Assembly: GCA_964235765.1 (NCBI GenBank)
Contig: CAXSDH010000007.1
Span: forward strand, 22,037 to 86,036
Direction: 5' to 3'
DNA: 64,000 nt
From: JAVVHH01 sp964235765
GTDB lineage: Bacteria > Pseudomonadota > Alphaproteobacteria > Acetobacterales > Acetobacteraceae
A program made the translations under genes and the position numbers. Shown here one piece after another: positions 16,715 through 25,813 of this stretch (position 1 is its first letter; each line of letters opens with the position of its first letter). A model generated the notes under the pieces. It did no database searches. It had not been told where the DNA came from and saw only the letters and a list, made by a program, of their open reading frames with translations.

Positions 16715-17733
16715 TATGTTGCCGGCACGCCTTTGCTGGTGGAATACTCGAAATGCAGCGCCGTATCGGGGTGCACGATGGGGTGGATGGCGTGCGCCGC
16801 CATCGCGCCCTCGCTGAACCCCTGCAGGATCAGCTTCAGCTTGCCGGGGTAGGTGGCGACGTCGCCGATGGCGAACACGCCGGGCACCGAGGTCTCGCAT
16901 GTGGCGGGCTGCACGTGCACGTGGCTGCGCTCGAGGTCGAGCCCCCAGCCGGCGATGGGCCCGAGGTCCATGGAAAGGCCGAAGAACGGCAGCAGCCGGT
17001 CGGCCGGGAGCATGCGGGTGTTGCCCGCCATATCCACCACCTCGACGCCGCGCAGCCGCCCGTGTTCGCCGTGCAGGGCGTGCAACTGGTACGGGATGAC
17101 CAACTCCAGCGGCCCCTCCGCCGCGGCGGCGGCGGCGAGTTGCGAGCAGGTGCCGGGCGCCGCCCGGAACTTCGGCCGGCGGTGCACGACGTACACCTTC
17201 TCCGCCACCTCGCGCAGCGACAGCGCCCAATCCACCGCCGAGTCGCCGCCGCCTGCGATCACCACGTGCTTGCCCCGGTAATCCTCCCGCCGCCGCACCA
17301 GGTACTGCACGGCGCCGGACGCCTCGTACTCCTCCAGGCCGGCCAGCGGCGGACGGTTCGGGCCGAAGGCGCCCGCCCCCGCCGCCAGCATCACCGCCTT
17401 GCAGCGGACCTCGTCGCCACGGTCGGTGCCCAGCCGGAACCGCCCGGCCTCGCCGTCCAGCCGCTCGACCCGGCGGCCCAGCAGCCGCGGCACGCCGAAC
17501 GGCGCGATCTGCGCTTCCAGGTTGCCGATCAGGTGCCCGGCGGCGATCGCGGGATGCGCGGGGATGTCGTAGATCGGCTTCTCCGGGTACAGCGCGCTGC
17601 ATTGTCCGCCGATCTCGCCGAGCGCGTCGATCAGGGCGCAGCGCAGCTTCAGCATGCCGCACTCGAACGCGGCGAACAGACCCACGGGGCCCGCCCCGAT
17701 AATGGCGACGTCGGTCTCGATCTGGTCCGGCAT
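16714..17733 (-). CDS. Ferredoxin-NADP+ reductase, thioredoxin-reductase-like
   Basis: Product of 339 residues with two dinucleotide-binding motifs: GAGPVGLFAAFE at residues 13-24 (FAD) and GGGDSAVDWAL near 160 (NADPH), plus GVFAIGDVATYPGKLKLI at the C-terminus for FAD. There is no CxxC redox pair, which separates it from true thioredoxin reductases and fits the YumC-type FNR family. It would move electrons between NADPH and ferredoxin or flavodoxin. It is divergent from tsaE across 53 bases and starts the operon that includes the ABC exporter. Confidence 0.9.
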   Translation of the reverse strand: MPDQIETDVAIIGAGPVGLFAAFECGMLKLRCALIDALGEIGGQCSALYPEKPIYDIPAHPAIAAGHLIGNLEAQIAPFGVPRLLGRRVERLDGEAGRFRLGTDRGDEVRCKAVMLAAGAGAFGPNRPPLAGLEEYEASGAVQYLVRRREDYRGKHVVIAGGGDSAVDWALSLREVAEKVYVVHRRPKFRAAPGTCSQLAAAAAAEGPLELVIPYQLHALHGEHGRLRGVEVVDMAGNTRMLPADRLLPFFGLSMDLGPIAGWGLDLERSHVHVQPATCETSVPGVFAIGDVATYPGKLKLILQGFSEGAMAAHAIHPIVHPDTALHFEYSTSKGVPAT

Positions 17734-17786
17734 GGCGCCTTTCCTACAGAGGTTTATCCCACCGGGGAACCGGCTATAGGTGGGGC

Positions 17787-18239
17787 GTGCTCCCGCTCAT
17801 GCGCCCCCCGTCAACGCTCCCCTTGCCGGACCTTCTCGCGACGGAAACATTGGCCGCACGGATCGCCACCCTGCTGCGGCCGGGAGACGCCGTGCTGCTG
17901 GAAGGGCCGCTCGGCGCCGGCAAGAGCGCCCTGGCCCGGGCACTGCTGCGGACCTTGCTGGCCGACCCCGCGCTGCACGTGCCGAGCCCGACCTTCACCC
18001 TGGTGCAGGCGTACGACTCACCGATCGGGCCGGTGGCGCATTTCGACCTCTGGCGCCTCGACGGCCCGCGCCCCCTGGTCGAACTCGGCTGGGAGGAGGC
18101 CCTGGAGGGCGTGGTGCTGGTGGAATGGCCGGATCGGCTGGGCGACCTGGCGCCGCCCGGGGCACTCCGCATCGTGCTGGCCCATGCCGGCGAGGACGCG
18201 CGCACGGCCACCGTGCACGGCTGGGAGGGCCGGCTGTGA
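17787..18239 (+). CDS. tsaE: tRNA t6A biosynthesis ATPase TsaE
   Basis: Product of 150 residues with a P-loop GPLGAGKSALAR at about 40-51 and SPTFTLVQAYDS near 68-79, followed by HFDLWRLD and LVEWPDRLG, the family pattern. TsaE drives the TsaBD complex that forms N6-threonylcarbamoyladenosine at position 37 of ANN-decoding tRNAs. A GTG at 17787 is used; an ATG four codons later is an alternative. A TATAGG at 17775-17780 lies 6 bases upstream of the GTG, so a leaderless message is possible. The stop overlaps the addB GTG. Confidence 0.92.
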   Translation: MLPLMRPPSTLPLPDLLATETLAARIATLLRPGDAVLLEGPLGAGKSALARALLRTLLADPALHVPSPTFTLVQAYDSPIGPVAHFDLWRLDGPRPLVELGWEEALEGVVLVEWPDRLGDLAPPGALRIVLAHAGEDARTATVHGWEGRL

Positions 18240-21187
18240 ACCTGCATACCATCCCGCCCGGCGCGCCGTTCCTCGACGCCCTGGCCGCGTGGTGGCTGGC
18301 GCGGCGCGGCGCGGACCCGCTGGCCGTCGCCGACGGGCTGATCCTGCTGCCTACCCGCCGGGCCGCGCGCGGGCTGACCGAGGCCTTCCTGCGTGCCGCC
18401 GAGGGCCGCCCGCTGCTGCTGCCCCGCATCGCGGCGCTCGGCGCGCTCGACGAGGCGCCGCTGGCGCTGGCCGGCGCGCTCGACCTGCCGCCGGCCGTGG
18501 AGCCCATGCAGCGCCTGGCGGTGCTGACCCGGCTGGTGATGGCCATGGGCGGCGAATACGGCGCGCCCGCCACCGCGGACGGCGCATGGCTGCTGGCGAT
18601 GGAGCTGGCGAACCTGCTGGACGAGGCGCATCGGGCCGAGGTGGACCTGACCGCAGCGCTGCCCGCCGCGGCGGATGCCGGCTACGCCGAGCATTGGGGC
18701 CGCACGATCGAGTTCCTGCAGGTGGTGACCCGCGCCTGGCCGGACTGGCTGGACGATAACGGCCTGCTGGACACGGCGGCGCGCGGCCTGCGCTTGCTCG
18801 ACGTGCAGGCGCAGGCATGGGAGGCGGCGGCGCCGGACTACCCCGTGGTGGTCGCCGGCACCACCGGCGCCGTGCCCGCGGTCGCCCGGCTGATGCGCGT
18901 GGTGGCGCGGTTGCCCTTGGGTGCGGTGGTGCTGCCGGGCCTCGACCTCGAATTGGCGCCCGCCGTGTGGGACACGCTCGATGACGGCCACCCGCAGGCG
19001 GGGATGCAGCGTTTGCTGGCGGGCATGGGGGCCACGAGGGACGATGTGGTTCCCCTGAGTATCTCGCCTGCGGCCGGGGGAGCGGCCAGGGCGCCCACCC
19101 TGTGGCGCGCCCTGCTGCCCGCAACCGCGCTTTCGGACTGGCGGTGTTCCTTCACGCCGCACACCAAGGACCTGTTCCGCCTCGAAGCCGCCGACCAGCA
19201 GGAGGAGGCCGTCGCCATCGCGCTGGCGCTCCGCGACGCCCTGGAGCTTCCGCACGCCCGCGCCGCCCTGGTCACGCCCGACCGCCAGCTCGCGCTGCGC
19301 GTCGCTGCCGAACTGGGCCGCTACGGCGTCGTGGTGGACGACAGCGCCGGCGAGGCCCTGGCCGACACGCCGCCGGCCGCCTTCCTGCGCCTGCTCGCCC
19401 GCGTGGTGGCCGACGGGCTGGCGCCGGTGGCCTTGCTCTCGCTGTTGAAGCACCCGCTGTCCGCGCTCGGCCTCGCGCCCGCCGCCTGCCGCCGGGCCGC
19501 CCGGGCGCTGGAACGGCAATGCCTGCGCGGCCCCGCCCCGCCCCCGGGGGTAGACGGCCTGCGCGCCGCCGCCGCCAAGCACCCGCCGCACGCCGCCGCC
19601 GCGGACCTGCTGGACCGCCTGGAGCGCCGCCTCGCGCCCCTCATGGCGATTGCCGCAGGGGAGGACGCGACGCCGGCGGCGGCCTTGCGGGCGCTGATCG
19701 AGACGGCGGAGGCGGTTGCCGAGACGGATGGGGAGCCGGGCGCCGCGCGCCTGTGGTCCCGCGAGGAGGGCGAGGCGCTGGCGGTGCACCTGACCGCCTT
19801 GCAAGGCGCCCTGCCGGTGGTGCCGGCGCAGCCGGTCGGCATCTTGCCCGGCTTGCTGGAGGCATCGATGCAGGGGGCGGTGGTGCGCAGCCGCCGCGCC
19901 TTGCGCGGGCGGGGCGGAGGGGAGCATCCGCGGGTGGCGATCCTCGGCCTGCTGGAGGCGCGCCTGCAATCCTTCGATGTCGTCGTGCTGGGCAGCCTGG
20001 CCGAGGGCGTCTGGCCGCCCGCGACCGACCCCGGCCCCTGGATGAGCCGGCCGATGCGCGCGGCGGCCGGGCTGACCTCGCCCGAGGAGCGCGTCGGCCA
20101 GATGGCGCACGACTTCGCGCTCGCTGCCTGTGCCGCGCCGCTCGCCATCCTGTCCTGCCCACGGCGGCGCGACGGCGCGCCCGCGGTGCCGGCACGCTGG
20201 CTGGTGCGGCTCGAGGCGTTCCTGGCCGGGCACGGCGCCGCGCTGCAGCAGCACCCGGCCGCGCACTGGGCGGGGTTGCTCGACCAGCCCGCGGGCGGCC
20301 CCCGCCCTGCCCCGCCGCCGCAGCCCCGCCCGCCGGTGGAGGCACGGCCGCGGCAGCTCAGCGTCACCGAAATCGAGACCTGGCTGCGCGACCCCTATGC
20401 CATCTACGCCCGCCGCGTGCTCGGCCTCCGCGCGCTCAATCCCCTGGAGCAGGCGGCGGACGCGGCCGATTACGGCGTGATCGTGCACAAGGCCATCGCC
20501 GCCTTCATCGCCGCGCTGCCGCCGACCTATCCGGCCGACGCGCCCGCCCGGCTGCGCGCCGAGATGCACCGCGTGCTGGCCGACCAGGCGCTGCGCCCCG
20601 CCCTGGCCGCCTGGTGGCGTCCCCGACTCGCCCGCATCGCCGATTGGCTGGCCGAAACCGAGCGCACCCGCCGCCTGTTTGGCCCGAAGGCCCTCATCCA
20701 GGTCGAGGTGGACGGCAAATGGCAGGTGCCCGGGCCGGGCCGCCCCTTCCTGCTGAGTGGCCGCGCCGACCGCATCGAGCGCTGCGTCGACGGCGGCCTG
20801 GCGCTGCTGGACTACAAGACCGGCTTGATCCCCAAGGGCCGCGACGTGGAGCAGGGCTATGCGCCGCAACTGCTGCTGGAGGCCGCGATGGCTGGGGCCG
20901 GCGCCTTCGGCCCGGACCTCGTGGGCGACGCCGCCGAGCTGGCCTATTGGCACCTGACCGGCGGCTTCGTGCCGGGCGAGGTGCATGCGCTGTTCAAACG
21001 CGAGCCGGCCGCCATTCCGGCCAAGGCGGCCGAGGCCGCGCAGGCGCTGGCGGCCCTGATCGCGGCCTTCGACGACCCGGCCCAGCCCTACCTGTCGCAG
21101 CCCCATCCCGGCAGCGCGCCGCGCTTCTCCGATTATCGGCAGTTGGCCCGGGTGGCGGAATGGGCCGTGCTCGAGGACGAGGCATGA
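18236..21187 (+). CDS. addB: Double-strand break repair protein AddB
   Basis: The GTG at 18236 overlaps the tsaE stop and gives 983 residues, normal for the alphaproteobacterial AddB type. The N-terminal helicase-like part begins LILLPTRRAARGLTEAFL and lacks an intact Walker A loop, so it is a helicase-derived scaffold. The C-terminal RecB-family nuclease domain is present: GRADRIERCVDGGLALLDYKTG near residue 840, including the metal-binding aspartates and the QxxxY-like helix. With AddA it resects DNA ends to a Chi-like stop for RecA loading. Its stop overlaps the addA start. Confidence 0.94.
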   Translation: MNLHTIPPGAPFLDALAAWWLARRGADPLAVADGLILLPTRRAARGLTEAFLRAAEGRPLLLPRIAALGALDEAPLALAGALDLPPAVEPMQRLAVLTRLVMAMGGEYGAPATADGAWLLAMELANLLDEAHRAEVDLTAALPAAADAGYAEHWGRTIEFLQVVTRAWPDWLDDNGLLDTAARGLRLLDVQAQAWEAAAPDYPVVVAGTTGAVPAVARLMRVVARLPLGAVVLPGLDLELAPAVWDTLDDGHPQAGMQRLLAGMGATRDDVVPLSISPAAGGAARAPTLWRALLPATALSDWRCSFTPHTKDLFRLEAADQQEEAVAIALALRDALELPHARAALVTPDRQLALRVAAELGRYGVVVDDSAGEALADTPPAAFLRLLARVVADGLAPVALLSLLKHPLSALGLAPAACRRAARALERQCLRGPAPPPGVDGLRAAAAKHPPHAAAADLLDRLERRLAPLMAIAAGEDATPAAALRALIETAEAVAETDGEPGAARLWSREEGEALAVHLTALQGALPVVPAQPVGILPGLLEASMQGAVVRSRRALRGRGGGEHPRVAILGLLEARLQSFDVVVLGSLAEGVWPPATDPGPWMSRPMRAAAGLTSPEERVGQMAHDFALAACAAPLAILSCPRRRDGAPAVPARWLVRLEAFLAGHGAALQQHPAAHWAGLLDQPAGGPRPAPPPQPRPPVEARPRQLSVTEIETWLRDPYAIYARRVLGLRALNPLEQAADAADYGVIVHKAIAAFIAALPPTYPADAPARLRAEMHRVLADQALRPALAAWWRPRLARIADWLAETERTRRLFGPKALIQVEVDGKWQVPGPGRPFLLSGRADRIERCVDGGLALLDYKTGLIPKGRDVEQGYAPQLLLEAAMAGAGAFGPDLVGDAAELAYWHLTGGFVPGEVHALFKREPAAIPAKAAEAAQALAALIAAFDDPAQPYLSQPHPGSAPRFSDYRQLARVAEWAVLEDEA

Positions 21188-24100
21188 CGGCCGCACGGCA
21201 GCGTGCCGTCGCCGAACAGCTTGCCGCGTCCGATCCGCACGTCTCGGCCTTCGTCGAGGCGTCGGCCGGGTCGGGCAAGACCAAGCTGCTGACCGACCGC
21301 ATCCTTCGGCTCATGCTGGGCGGCGCCGCGCCGGGCCGCATCCAGTGCCTCACCTTCACCAAGGCCGCCGCGGCCGAGATGGCCCTGCGGCTCCAGCGCC
21401 GGCTCGGGGAATGGGCCACGATGGCGGACGACAAGCTCGATCAGGAGCTCGCCGATCTGCAGGCCCCGCCCCGTCCCCACCTGCGAGCCGAGGCGCGCCG
21501 CCTGTTCGCCCAGGTGCTCGACCTGCCCGGCGGCATGCGGATCGGCACCATCCATGCCTTCTGCCAATCCCTGCTGCGCCGCTTCCCGCTCGAGGCCGCG
21601 CTCTCACCGCACTTCCGCCTGGTGGAGGACGCCGATGCGCGCATGACCATGGAGGGCGCGCGCGAAGGCGTGCTGGCCACCGCGCCCGAGACAGCCCTGC
21701 AGGACCTGGCCGGGCTGGCGACGGCGGAGCGGTTCGGCCACCTGGTGCAGGGCCTCGATGCGCAGCGGGACCGGCTGGCGCCCCTCATGGGCCTGCCCGA
21801 GATCGGCATCGCCGCCGCGGTCCGCCGCGCCGCCGGGGTCGCCGCGGCGGGGGATGCGGACCTGCTGGCCGGCGCCGCGGCCTGGCCCGGCGAGCACGAG
21901 ACGGCCGCGGCCCTGCGCCTCGCCCAGGCGCACGGCTCCCCCGGCGTGCGGGAGACGGCGTTGCGGATGCTGGGCTGGCTGGGCCTGCCGCCCGCGCTGC
22001 GCGCCGAGCACTGGGACGAGTGGCTGCGCGAGCTGCTCACGCAGGCTGGCGAACCGCGTGCGCCCACGGCGTTCGCCGCAAGAAAGCTGGCCGAGCAGTA
22101 TCCGGAAATCCAGGCAACCCTGCAGGCCGAGCAGGCGCGCGTGCTCGCCATCGAGGACTCCCGCCGTGCGCTGCGCATGGCCGAGGCCACCACGGCGCTG
22201 CTGCTGCTCGCCGCCCCCATGCTGCGCGCCTATGCCGCGCGCAAGCGGGAAGCCGGGCTGCTGGACTACACCGACCTGATCGGCCGCACGTCCGAGCTGC
22301 TGCGCGACCCGGGCGCCGCCTGGGTGCTGTATAAGCTCGATGGCGGCATCGACCACCTGCTGCTCGATGAGGTGCAGGACACCGCGCCCGAGCAGTGGCA
22401 GATCGCCCACCGGCTGACCGAGGAGTTCTTCGCCGGGCTCGGCGCCCGCGCGGAGGACGGCAGCCCGGCCCGCACGTTCTTCGCGGTCGGCGACCCCAAG
22501 CAGAGCATCTACTCCTTCCAGGGCGCCGATCCGGAGGAGTTCACCCGCTCCCGCACCCAGATGTCCCAGCGGGTCGGCGCCTCCGGCAAGACCTGGCGCG
22601 ACGTGACGCTGGACGTATCGTTCCGCTCGGCCGCGCCGGTGCTGGCGCTGGTGGACGCCGTGTTCGCCGACCCGGCCGCAGCACCCGGCGTGGCCGACCG
22701 CGAGCCGCTGCGCCACTTCCCCGACCGGGTCGGCGACGCCGGGCGCGTCGAGCTGTGGCCGCTCGCACCCGTGCCGGTTGCGCCCGAAACTCCCGCCTGG
22801 ACGGTGCCGGAGCGCAACCTCGGCCTGGTCTCCGCGCCGCAGCGCCTGGCCGACGCGGTGGCAGGCTGGATCGCCGCCGAGATCGCGGACGGGGTGCAGT
22901 TGGAGAGCCGGGGACGGTCCCTCACCGCGGGCGATGTGCTGGTGCTGGTACGAAGGCGTACCGATTTCGCCCGCAACCTGGTGCGCGCGCTGAAGGCCCG
23001 CGGCGTGCCGGTGGCGGGGCTCGACCGGCTGGAACTGACGGAACAGGCTGCGGTGCAGGACGTGCTGGCCGCCTGCGACGCGGTGCTGCTGCCGGAGGAC
23101 GACCTGGCCGTCGCCTGCGTGCTGACCAGCCCCTTGGGCGGCTTGACCGACGACGGCCTGATGCAGTTGGCGCTGGGCCGGGCCGGCCGGCTGTGGACCG
23201 CGCTGCACGAACGGGCCGGAGAGAACGAGACTTGGTCCGGCGCCTGGACCTTCCTCTCCACCCTGCGCGCCCGCGCCGACCACGTGACGCCGCACGCCCT
23301 GCTCGCCGAGGCCTTGGGGCCGCTCGGCGGGCGCGCCCGGCTGCTGGCCCGGCTGGGCCCGGAGGCGGCGGAACCGCTCGACGAGCTGTTGAACGCGGCA
23401 CTGGCCTACACCGCGCTGCACGCGCCCTCGCTGCAAGGCTTCGTGCACTGGCTGCGGCGGTCGGGCGCGACCGTGAAGCGGGAGGCGGGCGGGGCCGGCG
23501 GGGCGGTGCGGGTGATGACCGTCCATGGCGCGAAGGGGCTGCAAGCGCCGCTGGTGCTGCTGCCCGACACCACCAGCCTGCCGCCGGGCGACGAGGACTT
23601 CGCCTGGAGCCGGGACCCGGGCACGGGGGCCGAGGCGCCGCTCTGGGCGCCACGGCGGGAGTTCCGCTGCGCCCCGGTGGATGCGGCGCGCGAGGCGGAG
23701 CGGGGCCGGCGCATCCGCGAATACAACCGCCTGCTGTATGTGGCGCTGACCCGGGCGGAGGACCGCCTGGTGGTCTGCGGCTGGCAGACCCGCCGCCCCG
23801 TGCCGGACGATAGCTGGTACGGCATGGTCGCGCGCGGTTTCGCGGCGCTGGGCGCCACCGCCCGGCCGTTCACGCAGGGCTGGGACGGCGAGCAGTTGGT
23901 ATTCGAAAGCGCCCAGGTCCGGCCCGTGTCCGGCACGGCGCTGAACCCCGCCGGGTTCATCCCGCCTTTGCCGGGCTGGGCCGGCCGGCCCGGCGCTTGG
24001 CGCCCCGCCCCGCCGCCGCCCGAGCCGCCGCTGCCGATCCCGCTAGCGCCCAGCCGCCCCGACGGCGCCGCGTTCGGCCCGGTGCCACGCGCCGCCTCCC

Positions 24101-24618
24101 CCCTGCTGGCCGCGGCGGCCGGGCCACGCTTCCTGCGCGGTGCCTTGGTGCACGGGCTGTTGCAGCACCTGCCGGCGCTCGATCCTGCCTTGTGGGACGC
24201 CGCCGCCCCAGACCACCTAGCCCGGCATGGCATCGAGCCGGCCGAGGTCGCCAGCCTGGCCGCCCAGGTGCTCGCCGTGCTGCGCCACCCCGACCTGGCC
24301 CCGCTCTTTCAGCCGGAGGCGCGGTCGGAACAGCCCTTGACCGGCCTGGTCGGCGGCGTGGTCGTCACCGGCACGGTGGACCGCATGGCGGTGCTGCCGG
24401 ACCAGATCCTGCTCGCCGACTACAAAACCGGCCGCGACGCGCCCGCCGACGCGGCAGGCACGCCGGTGCTGTACCTGCGCCAGCTCGCCGCCTACCGGGC
24501 CGTGCTGCAGGCGATCTACCCGGACCGGCCCGTGCGCTGCGCCCTGGTCTGGACGCAGGACGCCACCGTCGTGTCCCTGCCCTCCGGCCTGCTGGACCGG
24601 CATGCGCCGGGAACTTGA
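21184..24618 (+). CDS. addA: Double-strand break repair helicase/nuclease AddA
   Basis: Product of 1144 residues. Helicase motif I is ASAGSGKT at 26-33, motif Ia LTFTKAAAAEM, motif II LLLDEVQDTAPEQW, motif III FAVGDPKQSIYSFQGA, motif V VMTVHGAKGLQAPLV and motif VI YVALTRAEDRLVV, all UvrD-family. The C-terminus holds a second RecB nuclease domain with VTGTVDRMAVLPDQILLADYKTGRD. AddA supplies the 3'-5' motor and cuts one strand. It is coupled to addB; trxA follows 52 bases downstream with its own probable promoter. Confidence 0.96.
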   Translation: MTAARQRAVAEQLAASDPHVSAFVEASAGSGKTKLLTDRILRLMLGGAAPGRIQCLTFTKAAAAEMALRLQRRLGEWATMADDKLDQELADLQAPPRPHLRAEARRLFAQVLDLPGGMRIGTIHAFCQSLLRRFPLEAALSPHFRLVEDADARMTMEGAREGVLATAPETALQDLAGLATAERFGHLVQGLDAQRDRLAPLMGLPEIGIAAAVRRAAGVAAAGDADLLAGAAAWPGEHETAAALRLAQAHGSPGVRETALRMLGWLGLPPALRAEHWDEWLRELLTQAGEPRAPTAFAARKLAEQYPEIQATLQAEQARVLAIEDSRRALRMAEATTALLLLAAPMLRAYAARKREAGLLDYTDLIGRTSELLRDPGAAWVLYKLDGGIDHLLLDEVQDTAPEQWQIAHRLTEEFFAGLGARAEDGSPARTFFAVGDPKQSIYSFQGADPEEFTRSRTQMSQRVGASGKTWRDVTLDVSFRSAAPVLALVDAVFADPAAAPGVADREPLRHFPDRVGDAGRVELWPLAPVPVAPETPAWTVPERNLGLVSAPQRLADAVAGWIAAEIADGVQLESRGRSLTAGDVLVLVRRRTDFARNLVRALKARGVPVAGLDRLELTEQAAVQDVLAACDAVLLPEDDLAVACVLTSPLGGLTDDGLMQLALGRAGRLWTALHERAGENETWSGAWTFLSTLRARADHVTPHALLAEALGPLGGRARLLARLGPEAAEPLDELLNAALAYTALHAPSLQGFVHWLRRSGATVKREAGGAGGAVRVMTVHGAKGLQAPLVLLPDTTSLPPGDEDFAWSRDPGTGAEAPLWAPRREFRCAPVDAAREAERGRRIREYNRLLYVALTRAEDRLVVCGWQTRRPVPDDSWYGMVARGFAALGATARPFTQGWDGEQLVFESAQVRPVSGTALNPAGFIPPLPGWAGRPGAWRPAPPPPEPPLPIPLAPSRPDGAAFGPVPRAASPLLAAAAGPRFLRGALVHGLLQHLPALDPALWDAAAPDHLARHGIEPAEVASLAAQVLAVLRHPDLAPLFQPEARSEQPLTGLVGGVVVTGTVDRMAVLPDQILLADYKTGRDAPADAAGTPVLYLRQLAAYRAVLQAIYPDRPVRCALVWTQDATVVSLPSGLLDRHAPGT

Positions 24619-24656
24619 CCCGACTCCTCCGTATCCCTACCTGCGATAGGCCTATC
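24615..24656 (+). promoter_or_regulatory. Probable trxA promoter region with 12-base palindrome
   Basis: TTGACC at 24615-24620 and TACCTG at 24638-24643, 17 bases apart, resemble a weak sigma70 promoter; the -35 overlaps the end of addA. GATAGGCCTATC at 24645-24656 is a perfect palindrome that lies around the expected transcription start, 14 bases before the trxA GTG. It could be an operator or a small hairpin in the 5' leader; nothing identifies the regulator. Confidence 0.4.
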
Positions 24657-24670
24657 AGCAGGAGCGCGCC

Positions 24671-24997
24671 GTGAGCCAGAACACCGTTGCCGTGGACGAC
24701 GACACCTTCAAGACGCATGTGTTGGACTCCAAGGAGCCGGTGCTGGTCGACTTCTGGGCGGAGTGGTGTGGCCCCTGCAAGATGATCGCCCCGGCGTTGG
24801 AGGAGATCGCGGCCGAGTACAAGGGCCGGGTCACCGTCGCTAAGGTGAACATCGACGACAATCCGATGTCTCCCAACACCTACGGCGTGCGCGGCATCCC
24901 GACGCTGATCCTGTTCAAGGACGGCAAGCCCGCCTCCACCAAGGTGGGCGCGCTGCCGAAGAGCGAACTCAAGAGTTGGGTCGCCAACAGCCTTTAG
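24671..24997 (+). CDS. trxA: Thioredoxin 1
   Basis: Product of 108 residues with the classical active site WCGPC at 32-36 in a VLVDFWAEWCGPCKM context, and the cis-proline GIPTLILF near 76. A GTG start is preceded by an AGGAG site. It is a cytosolic disulfide reductase for ribonucleotide reductase, PAPS reductase and peroxidases. In many alphaproteobacteria trxA follows addAB, and that order is kept here. Confidence 0.97.
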   Translation: MSQNTVAVDDDTFKTHVLDSKEPVLVDFWAEWCGPCKMIAPALEEIAAEYKGRVTVAKVNIDDNPMSPNTYGVRGIPTLILFKDGKPASTKVGALPKSELKSWVANSL

Positions 24998-25009
24998 GCC
25001 CGCCATCGC

Positions 25010-25029
25010 CCCCCGGGCTCGTCCGGGGG
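25010..25029. terminator. Hairpin between convergent trxA and enoyl-CoA hydratase genes
   Basis: CCCCCGG (25010-25016) and CCGGGGG (25023-25029) form a perfect 7-base stem around a 6-base loop in the 42-base gap between two convergent genes. It has no T-run on either side, so it is a candidate bidirectional, weak or Rho-assisted terminator. Confidence 0.45.
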
Positions 25030-25039
25030 ACGCTCGTGC

Positions 25040-25813
25040 CTACCCGAAGCGCGGCTTGCGCTTCTCCGCGAACGCAAGCTGGGCCTCCTGGGTGTCCGCC
25101 GTTCCGGCCAGGGCCACCGTCTGGGTCTGCTCGTAGCGGTAGCCGTCGCGCAGCGGCATCTCCTCGGTCAGGCCGAAGCCCCGCTTGGCCGCCTGCACCG
25201 CGGACGGGCTCTTGGCCGCGATCTCGCCCGCGATGGCCAGCGCCTCGGCCATCAGCCGGTCGCGCGGCACGCACGCCGACACGACGCCCATGCGCAGCAG
25301 CTCCGGCCCGGTGATCCGGCGCGCCGTGTAGATCATCAGCCGGGCGTCGCTCTGCCCGAAGTGGCGCAGCACATGCCGCGCGCCGCCGGCCAGCCCGACA
25401 TCGACCTCGGTCATGGACAGGAACGCCTCCTCGGCGGCGAGCAGCACGTCGCAGCACAGGGCCAGCACGCAGCCCGCGCCGATCGCCGGCCCGTTGATGG
25501 CGGCGACGACCGGCTTCGTGCAGTCCATCACGGCGTCGAAGGCGGCGCGGACGAGGCGGTTGTGGCGCAGATAGCCGCCGGGCTCGCCCGCCAGGTTCGG
25601 CCGCTCGCGCAGGTCGGCGCCGGCCGAAAAGGCGCGGCCATCGCCCGTCAGCACCACCGCGCGCACCGCCGGCAGGTCGGACAGGGTGTCGAACACCTGC
25701 ACCACCTCGTCGCGGAACCGGCGGTCTTGCGCGTTCACCGGCGGCGCCTGCATGCGCACGAGGGCGACGTGGTCCTCGACCGTGACGCCGAACCGCTCCA
25801 GCCCGGCGATCAT
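25040..25813 (-). CDS. Enoyl-CoA hydratase/isomerase family protein
   Basis: Product of 257 residues with the crotonase oxyanion-hole segments LTGDGRAFSAGADL (near 54-67) and AINGPAIGAGCVLALCCDVLLAAEEA (near 105-130). The ALNAQ-like start is MQAPPVNAQDRRFRDEV. The E. coli-type catalytic glutamate in the second motif (GGG..E) is not obvious: SMTEVDVGLAGGARHVLRHFG carries one glutamate at a plausible position, so hydration or isomerisation cannot be decided. Last gene of a five-gene coupled operon that also holds a CaiB CoA-transferase, so it probably acts on a CoA ester of the same pathway. Confidence 0.88.
   Translation of the reverse strand: MIAGLERFGVTVEDHVALVRMQAPPVNAQDRRFRDEVVQVFDTLSDLPAVRAVVLTGDGRAFSAGADLRERPNLAGEPGGYLRHNRLVRAAFDAVMDCTKPVVAAINGPAIGAGCVLALCCDVLLAAEEAFLSMTEVDVGLAGGARHVLRHFGQSDARLMIYTARRITGPELLRMGVVSACVPRDRLMAEALAIAGEIAAKSPSAVQAAKRGFGLTEEMPLRDGYRYEQTQTVALAGTADTQEAQLAFAEKRKPRFG

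Noticed and set aside
17774..21196. Open reading frame of more than 1,100 codons on the minus strand across addB
   Set aside because: It is the GC-biased antisense shadow of addB; its residues are low-complexity Arg/Gln/Gly-rich and it shows no recognisable domain.
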